Shown here: piece by piece, positions 26,741-34,016 of the stretch
Numbering within the stretch: position 1 is the first letter of the stretch
Layout of the letters: every line of letters begins with the position of its first letter
From: Candidatus Uhrbacteria bacterium
GTDB taxonomy: Bacteria; Patescibacteriota; Patescibacteriia; 2-12-FULL-60-25
Length of the DNA stretch: 64,000 bases
Direction: 5' to 3'
Assembly (NCBI GenBank): GCA_020850575.1
Contig: JADZEJ010000004.1
Span: 1-64,000, forward strand
Notes under the pieces: generated by a model
What the model was told of the DNA's origin: nothing
Seen by the model: the letters and a program-made list of their open reading frames with translations, nothing else
The model's database searches: none
Position numbers and translations under genes: made by a program

Positions 26741-28177
26741 ATTCCAAATTCAATCAAACAATTTTTAACGAGTATTGCCGTAGCTCTTTTCCGAGCTACA
26801 CGCTACCTCAAACGCATTGTCCAAAACATACTATATAAACTTGGACACGCACTTACTCCTATTTCTCGTTTTTTCGTGCGTTTTTGTTTGCTCCCTTTTT
26901 ATAAAATAAGTGTTATTTTTAAACTTCGTGCGCAACGTTTAGCTATTCCTGCTCGTGGTCTTGCTCTCTATATTATTACAAATAGATACGCACCTCATAT
27001 CGTACTTCTTATTGTCTTAATAATCACAATAGGCGGAAATCTCAAGGGTCGCACGGCTTATGCGCAAGATATCGGACAAAAAAGTTTATTATTCGCCATT
27101 GCTTCAGACGAACATCTCGATATCACCGAAGAACAAGTAAATACTCAAGATATCAAAAAAGATACAAAATATCTCTCTTCAGGAACGATTGATAGCGTTC
27201 CTCATATTGATTTTGATTATGATGAAGAAAACGATCCGGTTCAACCTTCTTTAAGCGTTCCTGGAGCAATCATCATACAACCATATGATATGGAAGATGG
27301 TGAAAAAAGTAAGACACCTCGCACAAAAACCGAAACCTATCTCGTCAAAGAAGGTGATACGGTCAGTTCCATCGCTCAAGCATTCGATGTCAATGTTGGT
27401 ACCATTCTATGGAACAATAACTTAACCGAACGCCAATATATCCGTCCTGGAGATAGCCTTAAAATTCCGCCGGTCTCAGGAATTGTTGTCACGACAAAAT
27501 CAGGAGATACTCTCAGTAAAATTGCTACTAAATACGGAGGAGATCCGGATGAAATATCTACCTTTAACCATATAAACGGTGATCAATTGGCGCTCGGAAG
27601 CGAAATCGTGATCCCTGGTGGAAAACCACCTGAAATCGAACAAACAAGAACTCAAATTCTCGCACGACGTGATGATATTTTGCGTTCATCCGAAAATACG
27701 ACGATAAAATCGACCATCAAAACCACTGCACCAAAATCTACCATTTTAGCCGACCTTGTAAATCCACCAAGTACCACAAAAAAACCGAAAGATCTTGATA
27801 CGACAAGTCTTCCAAAGACACGTTTATTATGGCCGACTTCTGGTCATGTCATTACACAATATTACGGATGGAAACATACCGGAGTCGATATTGATGGTGA
27901 TTATTCTTCACCGCTCTACGCTGCTGCTGATGGTGTCGTTGAAACAGCTGCTTGGAACAGTGGTGGATATGGTCTTCAAATCATCATTGATCATCCGAAT
28001 GGAATGAAGACACGGTATGCTCATTCATCTAAACTATTCGTCAAAGTTGGCGACACTGTCAAAAAAGGACAAGTTATAGCCATGATGGGAACCACCGGAC
28101 GCTCAACAGGAACACATTTACATTTCGAGGTTTACGTAAACAATAAACGAACAAACCCATTAACTTATATTAGATAA
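26741..28177 (+). CDS. LysM and M23 peptidase (murein hydrolase), probable non-ATG start
   Basis: The frame is open from a TGA at 26729. The first conventional start is GTG at 26876 (433 aa). The sequence before it (SIAVALFRATRYLKRIVQ) reads as genuine protein, and AGAGG sits 5 nt before an ATT at 26741, so a 478-aa product from ATT is proposed. A membrane helix is at about 85-105. Two LysM domains (YLVKEGDTVSSIAQAFDV and VTTKSGDTLSKIATKYGG) bind peptidoglycan. The C-terminal M23 domain has HTGVDID (zinc ligands His, Asp) and HLHFEV. It cleaves peptidoglycan cross-links at the cell surface. Confidence 0.88.
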   Translation: MPNSIKQFLTSIAVALFRATRYLKRIVQNILYKLGHALTPISRFFVRFCLLPFYKISVIFKLRAQRLAIPARGLALYIITNRYAPHIVLLIVLIITIGGNLKGRTAYAQDIGQKSLLFAIASDEHLDITEEQVNTQDIKKDTKYLSSGTIDSVPHIDFDYDEENDPVQPSLSVPGAIIIQPYDMEDGEKSKTPRTKTETYLVKEGDTVSSIAQAFDVNVGTILWNNNLTERQYIRPGDSLKIPPVSGIVVTTKSGDTLSKIATKYGGDPDEISTFNHINGDQLALGSEIVIPGGKPPEIEQTRTQILARRDDILRSSENTTIKSTIKTTAPKSTILADLVNPPSTTKKPKDLDTTSLPKTRLLWPTSGHVITQYYGWKHTGVDIDGDYSSPLYAAADGVVETAAWNSGGYGLQIIIDHPNGMKTRYAHSSKLFVKVGDTVKKGQVIAMMGTTGRSTGTHLHFEVYVNNKRTNPLTYIR

Positions 28178-28206
28178 AAAAACCTCCCAAAAATGTGGGA
28201 GGTTTT
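28178..28206 (+). terminator. Terminator of the M23 peptidase gene
   Basis: AAAACCTCCCA-AAAAT-GTGGGAGGTTTT starts at the stop codon. Confidence 0.85.
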
Positions 28207-28243
28207 AGATTCAAAATAATACAAAATAGTGACGTAAAAATGA

Positions 28244-28272
28244 TTGACGTAATATCGATTTTTAGCTACCCT
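28244..28272 (+). promoter_or_regulatory. Promoter of tig
   Basis: TTGACG, a 17-bp spacer, then TACCCT, with AGC before the -10. It leaves a leader of only about 6 nt before the ATG at 28285. Confidence 0.65.
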
Positions 28273-28284
28273 TCGCCCACAACT

Positions 28285-29577
28285 ATGTTAACTCCAATCG
28301 TTACTCAATTACCAAAATCTCAAGTGGAATTAAAATTTTCCATTACACCGGACGAAGCAAAACCGTATCTTGACCAAGCTGTAACAGATATTTCAACTCA
28401 TCGTCCAATCGCCGGCTTCAGACCTGGAAAAGCTGGTTACGATGATGTTAAGCGTGCCTTTGGAGAAATGGCGATTTGGGAAAATGCATTGGAACGATTA
28501 GTGCGTGCCGTTTTTGTGAAAGCTGTTTTACAAGAACAAATTGAAACAGTTGGTTCACCTGAAATCGCAGTCCAAAAATTAGCACCTGGAAGTGATATCG
28601 AATTCACTACTGTCGTGAATACCATGCCTCATGTCACAAACTTAACTGATTACACAAAAATCAAAGTTGACTTTAAAAGACGTCTGGTCACTGAAACGGA
28701 TGTTGAAAAAACCATCGATGACCTCAGAAAAATGCGTAGAAATGAAATAGCGACCGATCAAGCTGCGACCATGGATGATATGATCTTGGTCAATCTCAAT
28801 ATCCGTGATGGTCAAGTTCCTATTGAAGGTGGTCAATCTACGAATTATCGAGTTTATTTAAACGAACAAAGCTACATTCCGGGCTTTGCTGAAAAAGTTG
28901 TCGGAATGAAAAAAAATGAAAAGCGTGAGTTCGATCTCGCTTTTCCAGCAGACCATTACAATAAAGCGCTTGCCGGAAAAACCGTCACATTTGATGTTGA
29001 AGTAATTGATGTTTTTCGTCTTGAAATTCCTATCGCCGATGAGCAATTTGCAAAATCAGCAGGTGTGGAAAATATGGAAAAGTTACGTGAACTCTTACAA
29101 AACAATCTGCAACAAGAGGCTGATCAAAAAACGGATGAAGCAGCTGAAATAGAATTGCTTGAAAAAATGATCAAAGAATCAAAATTTTCCGAAGTACCTG
29201 AATTACTCGTTAACGAAGAAGTTCGTCGAATGATGATTGAAATGGAACAATCCATCGAAAATCAAGGTGGTAACATGAAAGATTATTTATCCAGTATTAA
29301 AAAATCGGAAAGTGACCTTAAACTGGATTTAATTACTCGTGCTCTCGAACGCATTAAAACAGCGGTTATTATTAAGGAGATTGGAAAAAAAGAAAATATA
29401 AGTGTCACTGATGACGAAGTTGATACTGAAATTGATTTAATCCTTTCAGGTCTTAAACCAAACGACACCGAAACCCGCGAACGCGTCACAACTCCAGAAT
29501 ATCGTGATTATGTTGCCGTCCAAATACGCAATCAAAAAATAATAAAATTCCTTAAACAAACAAATATTAAAAAATAA
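28285..29577 (+). CDS. tig: Trigger factor (ribosome-associated chaperone / prolyl isomerase)
   Basis: The protein has 430 aa from ATG at 28285 (MLTPIVTQL). The ribosome-binding N-domain has the signature GFRPGKAGYDDV (family GFRxGKxP; here the Pro is missing). The FKBP-type middle domain contains GFAEKVVGMKKNEKREFDL. The C-terminal SurA-like domain is helical and charged. It shields nascent chains at the ribosome exit. The promoter position makes the ATG at 28285 the only sensible start, although the frame stays open upstream through the preceding terminator. It stands alone between two terminators. Confidence 0.93.
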   Translation: MLTPIVTQLPKSQVELKFSITPDEAKPYLDQAVTDISTHRPIAGFRPGKAGYDDVKRAFGEMAIWENALERLVRAVFVKAVLQEQIETVGSPEIAVQKLAPGSDIEFTTVVNTMPHVTNLTDYTKIKVDFKRRLVTETDVEKTIDDLRKMRRNEIATDQAATMDDMILVNLNIRDGQVPIEGGQSTNYRVYLNEQSYIPGFAEKVVGMKKNEKREFDLAFPADHYNKALAGKTVTFDVEVIDVFRLEIPIADEQFAKSAGVENMEKLRELLQNNLQQEADQKTDEAAEIELLEKMIKESKFSEVPELLVNEEVRRMMIEMEQSIENQGGNMKDYLSSIKKSESDLKLDLITRALERIKTAVIIKEIGKKENISVTDDEVDTEIDLILSGLKPNDTETRERVTTPEYRDYVAVQIRNQKIIKFLKQTNIKK

Positions 29578-29578
29578 T

Positions 29579-29605
29579 AAAAAATCCCTAATAAAGGGAT
29601 TTTTT
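29579..29605 (+). terminator. Terminator of tig
   Basis: AAAAATCCC-TAATAAA-GGGATTTTTT lies just past the stop codon. Confidence 0.85.
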
Positions 29606-29618
29606 GTATACACTCCGT

Positions 29619-29840
29619 ATGCGTGTAAATTGCACTATTATTCCAAACGCTTCCAAAAACGAAATCATCTCAAAAGATGTTTCAGGTTGGAAAATCCGAA
29701 TAGTAGCTCCACCCATCGACGGGAAAGCGAATAAAGTCTTAATAGAATTTCTGGCTGAATATTTTTGTTGTGCAAAATCTTGTATTCAAATCATAAAAGG
29801 TCAAAATGGAAGAAAAAAAATACTGGACATTCAAATATAA
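29619..29840 (+). CDS. DUF167 / YggU-family protein
   Basis: The protein has 73 aa from ATG at 29619 (MRVNCTIIPNASKNEI). The family signature is IVAPPIDGKANKVLIEFLAEYF followed by IKGQNGRKKILDI (family SGxxSRxKxV/I). This small alpha/beta fold is widespread in bacteria and its function is unknown. The length is typical. It lies just past the tig terminator, and its start is 14 bp from the end of the T-run, so the promoter must overlap the terminator or depend on readthrough. Confidence 0.85.
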   Translation: MRVNCTIIPNASKNEIISKDVSGWKIRIVAPPIDGKANKVLIEFLAEYFCCAKSCIQIIKGQNGRKKILDIQI

Positions 29841-29841
29841 A

Positions 29842-29872
29842 AAAACAAAAAAGACGCCTCAATGGGGCGTCT
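29842..29872 (-). terminator. Terminator of the rpmH-rnpA-yidD unit
   Basis: The minus strand AGACGCC-CCATTGA-GGCGTCT is followed by TTTTTTG and more Ts. It may also stop the plus-strand DUF167 message. Confidence 0.8.
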
Positions 29873-29880
29873 AAGAGAAT

Positions 29881-30090
29881 TCAAGCTGCCGTTTCAGGCG
29901 GCTCATCAATTGTTGGTGGTGAATCTTTCGGTTTCTGAGGACACCTACATTCATGCCGAGCACGCATACTGACCATGATCTGCTTATTGCAGTACGGACA
30001 AATTTCACAACAAGCCGTTACATGCACCTCGTAAATATCCGCTTGATGACAACTGCACGTGCACTCTCCGTCAAGAGCAATTACCAACAT
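29881..30090 (-). CDS. Small Cys-rich (zinc-ribbon-like) protein, unknown function
   Basis: The protein has 69 aa with nine cysteines, including CTCSCH near the N-terminus, CCEICPYC in the middle and HECRC further on. The pattern suggests one or two zinc sites. The C-terminus is acidic and Pro-rich. A perfect Shine-Dalgarno AAAGGAGGT lies 6 nt before the ATG, rare among genes of this window, so translation is probably strong. It follows yidD on the same strand and ends at a terminator. In most bacteria yidC would sit at or near this position. The function is unknown. Confidence 0.75.
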   Translation of the reverse strand: MLVIALDGECTCSCHQADIYEVHVTACCEICPYCNKQIMVSMRARHECRCPQKPKDSPPTIDEPPETAA

Positions 30091-30116
30091 TACAGACCTC
30101 CTTTAGAAAAACGATA

Positions 30117-30368
30117 TTACGGCACTGGATCGTGACCTCCAATATGCCAAGGCGTACAACGACCTAAGCGCTTAATCGTCAACCAAATCCCTTTTAAAAG
30201 TCCGTACTTGTCCAAAGCCCAATAACTGTATTCTGAACACGTCGGAGTATAACGACATACAGTGTATGAAAAAAGAGGAGAAATAATCCCATGATCCGGC
30301 GAAATAGTATGTTGATAAATAATAATCAAAATCTGACCCATGCGACGTGGTAAATATAACAACTTCAT
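30117..30368 (-). CDS. yidD: YidD membrane-protein insertion efficiency factor
   Basis: The protein has 83 aa. The family core CRYTPTCSEYSYWALDKYG (residues about 38-56) and the terminal HIGGHDPVP are clear, and an amphipathic N-terminal helix precedes them. YidD is a peripheral inner-membrane protein that aids insertion by YidC/Sec. It starts one base before the rnpA stop and belongs to the conserved rpmH-rnpA-yidD run. yidC does not follow it here. Confidence 0.93.
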   Translation of the reverse strand: MKLLYLPRRMGQILIIIYQHTISPDHGIISPLFSYTVCRYTPTCSEYSYWALDKYGLLKGIWLTIKRLGRCTPWHIGGHDPVP

Positions 30369-30369
30369 A

Positions 30370-30765
30370 TCAACGCTTCTTTACGGCATTTTTTCTCGCT
30401 CTAGGACTTGGACGTGCTGGTTTTTGTAAAGCATCACTCACTTTTGTAAGCATATGCCGAATATCTTCTTTAATTTTCAAAAAATCTCCATGTAATGCTT
30501 CGGGTTTAGCAATAAATAACAAGTGCATTGAAGAGGGTAACTCATTCCAAATATCACGCAAAATCTCACGTAAACGACGCTTAACACGATTTCGATCCAC
30601 AGCTAACTTGAACATTTTTGTTGAAGTTAAAAAAGCAACTTTCGTTTCTGGTTTTTGTAAAGAACGAATGCGTAACGTAGTATAAACACCATAAATCGGT
30701 CGACCGACTAAGCCCATCTTCAAAAAATCTCGTTTTTTAGTCAATCGCTTATCTCGAGGCAACAT
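30370..30765 (-). CDS. rnpA: Ribonuclease P protein component
   Basis: The protein has 131 aa. The N-terminus LPRDKRLTKKRDFLKM and the RNR signature AVDRNRVKRRLREILRD (residues about 54-70) are diagnostic. It binds RNase P RNA and helps process tRNA 5' ends. The C-terminus carries a basic tail (RARKNAVKKR). The RNA partner rnpB is not recognised in this window. It lies 42 bp downstream of rpmH. Confidence 0.95.
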   Translation of the reverse strand: MLPRDKRLTKKRDFLKMGLVGRPIYGVYTTLRIRSLQKPETKVAFLTSTKMFKLAVDRNRVKRRLREILRDIWNELPSSMHLLFIAKPEALHGDFLKIKEDIRHMLTKVSDALQKPARPSPRARKNAVKKR

Positions 30766-30807
30766 ATTTTAATGATAACAAATCGAGCTCATTTGAGCTC
30801 GATTCTG

Positions 30808-30972
30808 TTATTTCTTCTTTTTATTATTAGTCTCGATCGCTACCCGTTTTCGACCCTTCGCTCGACGACGGGAGAGGACCTGGCGACCCTTAGAAGTAGC
30901 CATGCGAGCACGGAAACCGTGAACTTTTGCTCGACGGCGCTTCTTTGGTTGATATGTTCGTTTGGTAGCCAT
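30808..30972 (-). CDS. rpmH: 50S ribosomal protein L34
   Basis: The protein has 54 aa starting [20 protein letters not shown] and containing [21 protein letters not shown], the invariant L34 pattern. The tail IETNNKKKK makes it a little longer than the usual 44-46 aa. It is first in the unit with rnpA and yidD, divergent from dnaA, the standard origin-region arrangement. Its promoter at 31001-31029 is strong. Confidence 0.96.
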   Translation of the reverse strand: MATKRTYQPKKRRRAKVHGFRARMATSKGRQVLSRRRAKGRKRVAIETNNKKKK

Positions 30973-31000
30973 GGAATTTCTTTAATTAGTGATGCGACAA

Positions 31001-31029
31001 ATAATAGCAAAACCTCGGAAAAGAATCAA
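31001..31029 (-). promoter_or_regulatory. Promoter of rpmH-rnpA-yidD
   Basis: On the minus strand, TTGATT, a 17-bp spacer, then TATTAT, with TTTTGC directly before the -10. Confidence 0.75.
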
Positions 31030-31042
31030 GTCTCTGATATGA

Positions 31043-31062
31043 TTATCCATATCTTATCAACA
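31043..31062. promoter_or_regulatory. Near-consensus DnaA boxes in the dnaA upstream region
   Basis: TTATCCATA (31043-31051) and TTATCAACA (31054-31062) each differ by one base from TTATCCACA. They suggest autoregulation of dnaA. A candidate -10 TAGCCT preceded by TTGC lies at 31081. Confidence 0.5.
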
Positions 31063-31126
31063 AGTTTGACAGTACATTGCTAGCCTGTTGAAGTTAAACC
31101 CATCATTCACTTCTTTTCGACCCTTT

Positions 31127-32536
31127 ATGGATACTCAAGAGCTCTGGCGGGCGACACTCGGTGAACTCGAGTTAACCCTCTCAAAAGCCAATTTCACCAC
31201 ATGGTTTAAGAATACCTTTATTGCATCTTATGATAATGGTCGTGTTGTGATCGCTGTTCCAAATACCTTTACAAAGGCTTGGCTTGAAAAAAAGTATCAT
31301 GAATCAATCATTCGCGCGCTTCGAAACGTAACTTCAAATAACGTTCGTGAAATCTCATATCGAGTCGAAGTTCACAATACGACACCTGTTCCAAATTTAC
31401 TTGATCGCTTGGAAACTGTTAATCAAAATGAAGAATCTCCAAGTAATCCAAATTTTACAACAATTTCCCTCCAAAACGTTTCTACCGTCGAATCTACTCC
31501 TAATGATATCGGTCTAAACCCACGATATACATTCGACCATTTTGTCGTTGGTAAAGCAAATGAACTTGCGCATGCTGCATCAATAGCTGTCGCGGCTAAA
31601 CCGGGTGAAGCATATAATCCACTTTTTATTTATGGTGGTTCTGGGTTAGGAAAAACTCATTTACTCCAAGCAATCGGTCACCATGTTGCTAAATCAAATT
31701 CAAATGCGAAAGTCCTTTATGTAACCTGTGAACGCTTTACAAATGAATTTATTAGCGCTGTTCGTTCAGGACGTGGCATGGATTTCAAAAACACCTATCG
31801 AAGCGTCGATGTCCTCATGATTGATGATATTCAATTCATGACCGGTAAAGAAGGAACTCAAGAAGAATTTTTTAATACCTTTAACGAATTACATCAACGC
31901 AATAAACAAATTATCGTAACTGCCGATCGCATGCCTAAAGATATTCAGGGGCTTGAAACTCGTTTACTCACACGTTTCGACTGGGGTATGACGGTAGATG
32001 TTTCTAACCCTGATTTCGAAACTCGTGTTGCTATTCTCGAAGCTAAATCTCGTGAAAAATTTCCAAAACTGGATGCCGAAATTCTCCGTCTTATTGCCGG
32101 TGCTATTCAATCCAGCGTCCGCGAACTTGAAGGCGCTTTAAATAAAATTCTCGCCTATCATCAATTTAAAAACATCACTCCGAACCAAGATTCTGTTCAA
32201 ACCTTATTGCAAAGTTTTATTCCAAATACGCCAAAAAGAAATATCACTCCACGTAAACTGATTGAAATCGTCGTCAGCTATTTTGACGTAACACTGGATG
32301 AAATACTAGGTAAAAGCCGTGAACAACGTTTAGCTTTTCCTCGTCAAATAGCCATGTTTCTCCTTAGAGAAGAAGCAAAATGTTCATTCCCAACAATCGG
32401 TTCCCATTTAGGCGGGCGCGATCACACCACTGCGATGCACGCTTGTACGAAAATCACCGACCTACTAAAAGAAGATGAAAAACTTCGACACGATATTAAT
32501 CAACTGCGTGAAAAGCTGTATACCGCCTCAAATTAA
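31127..32536 (+). CDS. dnaA: Chromosomal replication initiator DnaA
   Basis: The protein has 469 aa from ATG at 31127 (MDTQELWRATLGELEL). An in-frame TTG at 31088 is rejected because homologues begin at the ELW-x-LGELE helix. Domain I covers 1-85 and a variable linker about 86-130. The AAA+ domain has Walker A GGSGLGKTH (about 170-178) and Walker B VLMIDDIQF. The C-terminal helix-turn-helix has the signature GGRDHTTAMHACTKI. It binds DnaA boxes and opens oriC. Its likely target is the box cluster directly downstream. Confidence 0.97.
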   Translation: MDTQELWRATLGELELTLSKANFTTWFKNTFIASYDNGRVVIAVPNTFTKAWLEKKYHESIIRALRNVTSNNVREISYRVEVHNTTPVPNLLDRLETVNQNEESPSNPNFTTISLQNVSTVESTPNDIGLNPRYTFDHFVVGKANELAHAASIAVAAKPGEAYNPLFIYGGSGLGKTHLLQAIGHHVAKSNSNAKVLYVTCERFTNEFISAVRSGRGMDFKNTYRSVDVLMIDDIQFMTGKEGTQEEFFNTFNELHQRNKQIIVTADRMPKDIQGLETRLLTRFDWGMTVDVSNPDFETRVAILEAKSREKFPKLDAEILRLIAGAIQSSVRELEGALNKILAYHQFKNITPNQDSVQTLLQSFIPNTPKRNITPRKLIEIVVSYFDVTLDEILGKSREQRLAFPRQIAMFLLREEAKCSFPTIGSHLGGRDHTTAMHACTKITDLLKEDEKLRHDINQLREKLYTASN

Positions 32537-32835
32537 AACAAACTCATCCACATCCACTGTGGATAATGAAACAAATAAAACGTGGATAATTCGTAACACA
32601 GTAATTTCGTCCACAGCTCTCTCCAAGTAACCCACCATCCATCCCACAACTATGTGGACGAATTTAATCAAAATATAACCTTAACAAAGACCTTTTCTAA
32701 AATTATTCACACTATCCACACCCCTTATGATTACTACTTATTCTCATATATATATCTTTAACCTAAAGAATGAACTCTAAAAGGGGGATAATAAACCAAA
32801 CAAGTAAAATTTGAGCATCTAACGTTTTCCATACT
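32537..32835. other. oriC: Putative oriC with DnaA-box cluster between dnaA and dnaN
   Basis: The 299-bp gap contains TCATCCACA (32544-32552), TGTGGATAA (32558-32566), CGTGGATAA (32581-32589), TTATTCACA (32703-32711) and, directly abutting it, CTATCCACA (32712-32720). GTCCACAG and TGTGGACG near-matches lie between. An AT-rich tract (about 32725-32765, with ATATATATAT) could be the unwinding element. The dnaA-dnaN position is the classic bacterial origin site. Confidence 0.75.
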
Positions 32836-33972
32836 ATGCATTTTGCGTGTACTCAAGAAAATCTTATTCAGGGATTAAACATGGTTTCCCATATTTCCGG
32901 AAAAAATATAAATCTACCCGTTTTGGGGAATGTGTTATTAAAAACGGAAGCTGGTTCTTTACGTATGTCCACGACGAATCTGGAAATAGCGGTTAATTGT
33001 CTGGTACGTGGTAAAGTTGAAGTTGAAGGCGAGTACAGTGTTCCAGCAAAGCTCTTCCTCGATTATGTCTCGCTTTTGCCCTCAGGTAAGGTTGAACTGA
33101 TTTTACAAGAAGATGGACTCGAAGTTCGTTCTGGCGAACAGGAGACCGTTTTAAAAGGAATGGTAGCCTCAGAATTCCCCCTTCTACCAAAACTAGCAAA
33201 GGAAAAAGGGTTTGAGCTTAAAGCGATAGATATGAAGCGTGCGATTAGTCAGGTTGCTTCTGCGGTTTCTACATCAGAATCTCGTCCGGAATTAATGGGT
33301 GTCGCTTGTTATTTTGGTGGTATTGCCGGTCAAGGAAAGGTTGCTTTTACAGCAACTGATTCGTATCGTCTTGCCGAACGAATCATGATATACAAGGGTT
33401 CAACCGAAGAAGGAAAATGGATTATACCGGTTAGGGCTCTCAATGAGTCTGCACGCATTATCGGTTCTTATAAAGATGAAATGAATATGCCGGAGAACAT
33501 TGATTTTTATTTTACTGAAAATCAACTTGTTATTACCTTTGGCAATGTTGAGTTAATCTCTCGCTTAATTGAAGGTTCTTTTCCTGATTATAAACCTCTT
33601 ATTCCAACCAATTTTAAAACCGAAGCCATCCTCTCTCGTTCAGAAGTTCAAAAAGCGGTTCGGGCTGCTAGTCTATTCGCTCGACAAGGAGTTTTTGATA
33701 TTCATTTTTCCTTTGATCCTGAAGCTGGAACTTGCACAGTCCAAAGTGCTGACCAAGGAACGGGTAAAACAAAAACCTCCATTAAAGGAAAGATTGTTGG
33801 TGAAACAAATCGTCTTACGCTAAATTTTCGGTATTTAAATGACGGTCTCTCAGCGATGGATAGTACTGAGATACGGTTTCGTCAAATTGATCATAATAGC
33901 CCGGCTCTTATAATCCCCGAAGGTTCAAAAGAGGAGTATCAATACTTAGTGATGCCAATCCGTAGTAATTAA
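32836..33972 (+). CDS. dnaN: DNA polymerase III subunit beta (sliding clamp)
   Basis: The protein has 378 aa in three clamp domains. Recognisable strands include LPVLGNVLLKT, SMSTTNLEIAVN-like RMSTTNLEIAV, VASEFPLLP, ATDSYRLAER and LISRLIEGSFPDYKPLIP, with the C-terminal LVMPIRSN. It forms the ring that tethers polymerase to DNA, loaded by the clamp loader including HolA (12.8 kb). The length is normal. It follows oriC and ends at a bidirectional terminator shared with pnp. Confidence 0.96.
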   Translation: MHFACTQENLIQGLNMVSHISGKNINLPVLGNVLLKTEAGSLRMSTTNLEIAVNCLVRGKVEVEGEYSVPAKLFLDYVSLLPSGKVELILQEDGLEVRSGEQETVLKGMVASEFPLLPKLAKEKGFELKAIDMKRAISQVASAVSTSESRPELMGVACYFGGIAGQGKVAFTATDSYRLAERIMIYKGSTEEGKWIIPVRALNESARIIGSYKDEMNMPENIDFYFTENQLVITFGNVELISRLIEGSFPDYKPLIPTNFKTEAILSRSEVQKAVRAASLFARQGVFDIHFSFDPEAGTCTVQSADQGTGKTKTSIKGKIVGETNRLTLNFRYLNDGLSAMDSTEIRFRQIDHNSPALIIPEGSKEEYQYLVMPIRSN

Positions 33973-33976
33973 TAAT

Positions 33977-34007
33977 AAAAAAAACGAGTGATTAGCTCGT
34001 TTTTTTT
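33977..34007. terminator. Bidirectional terminator between dnaN and pnp
   Basis: AAAAAAAACGAG-TGATTAG-CTCGTTTTTTTT has T-runs on both strands. Confidence 0.9.
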
Positions 34008-34016
34008 ATATGTATC

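Noticed and set aside
30772-31083. 103-aa plus-strand frame opposite rpmH
   Set aside because: rpmH on the minus strand explains the region fully.
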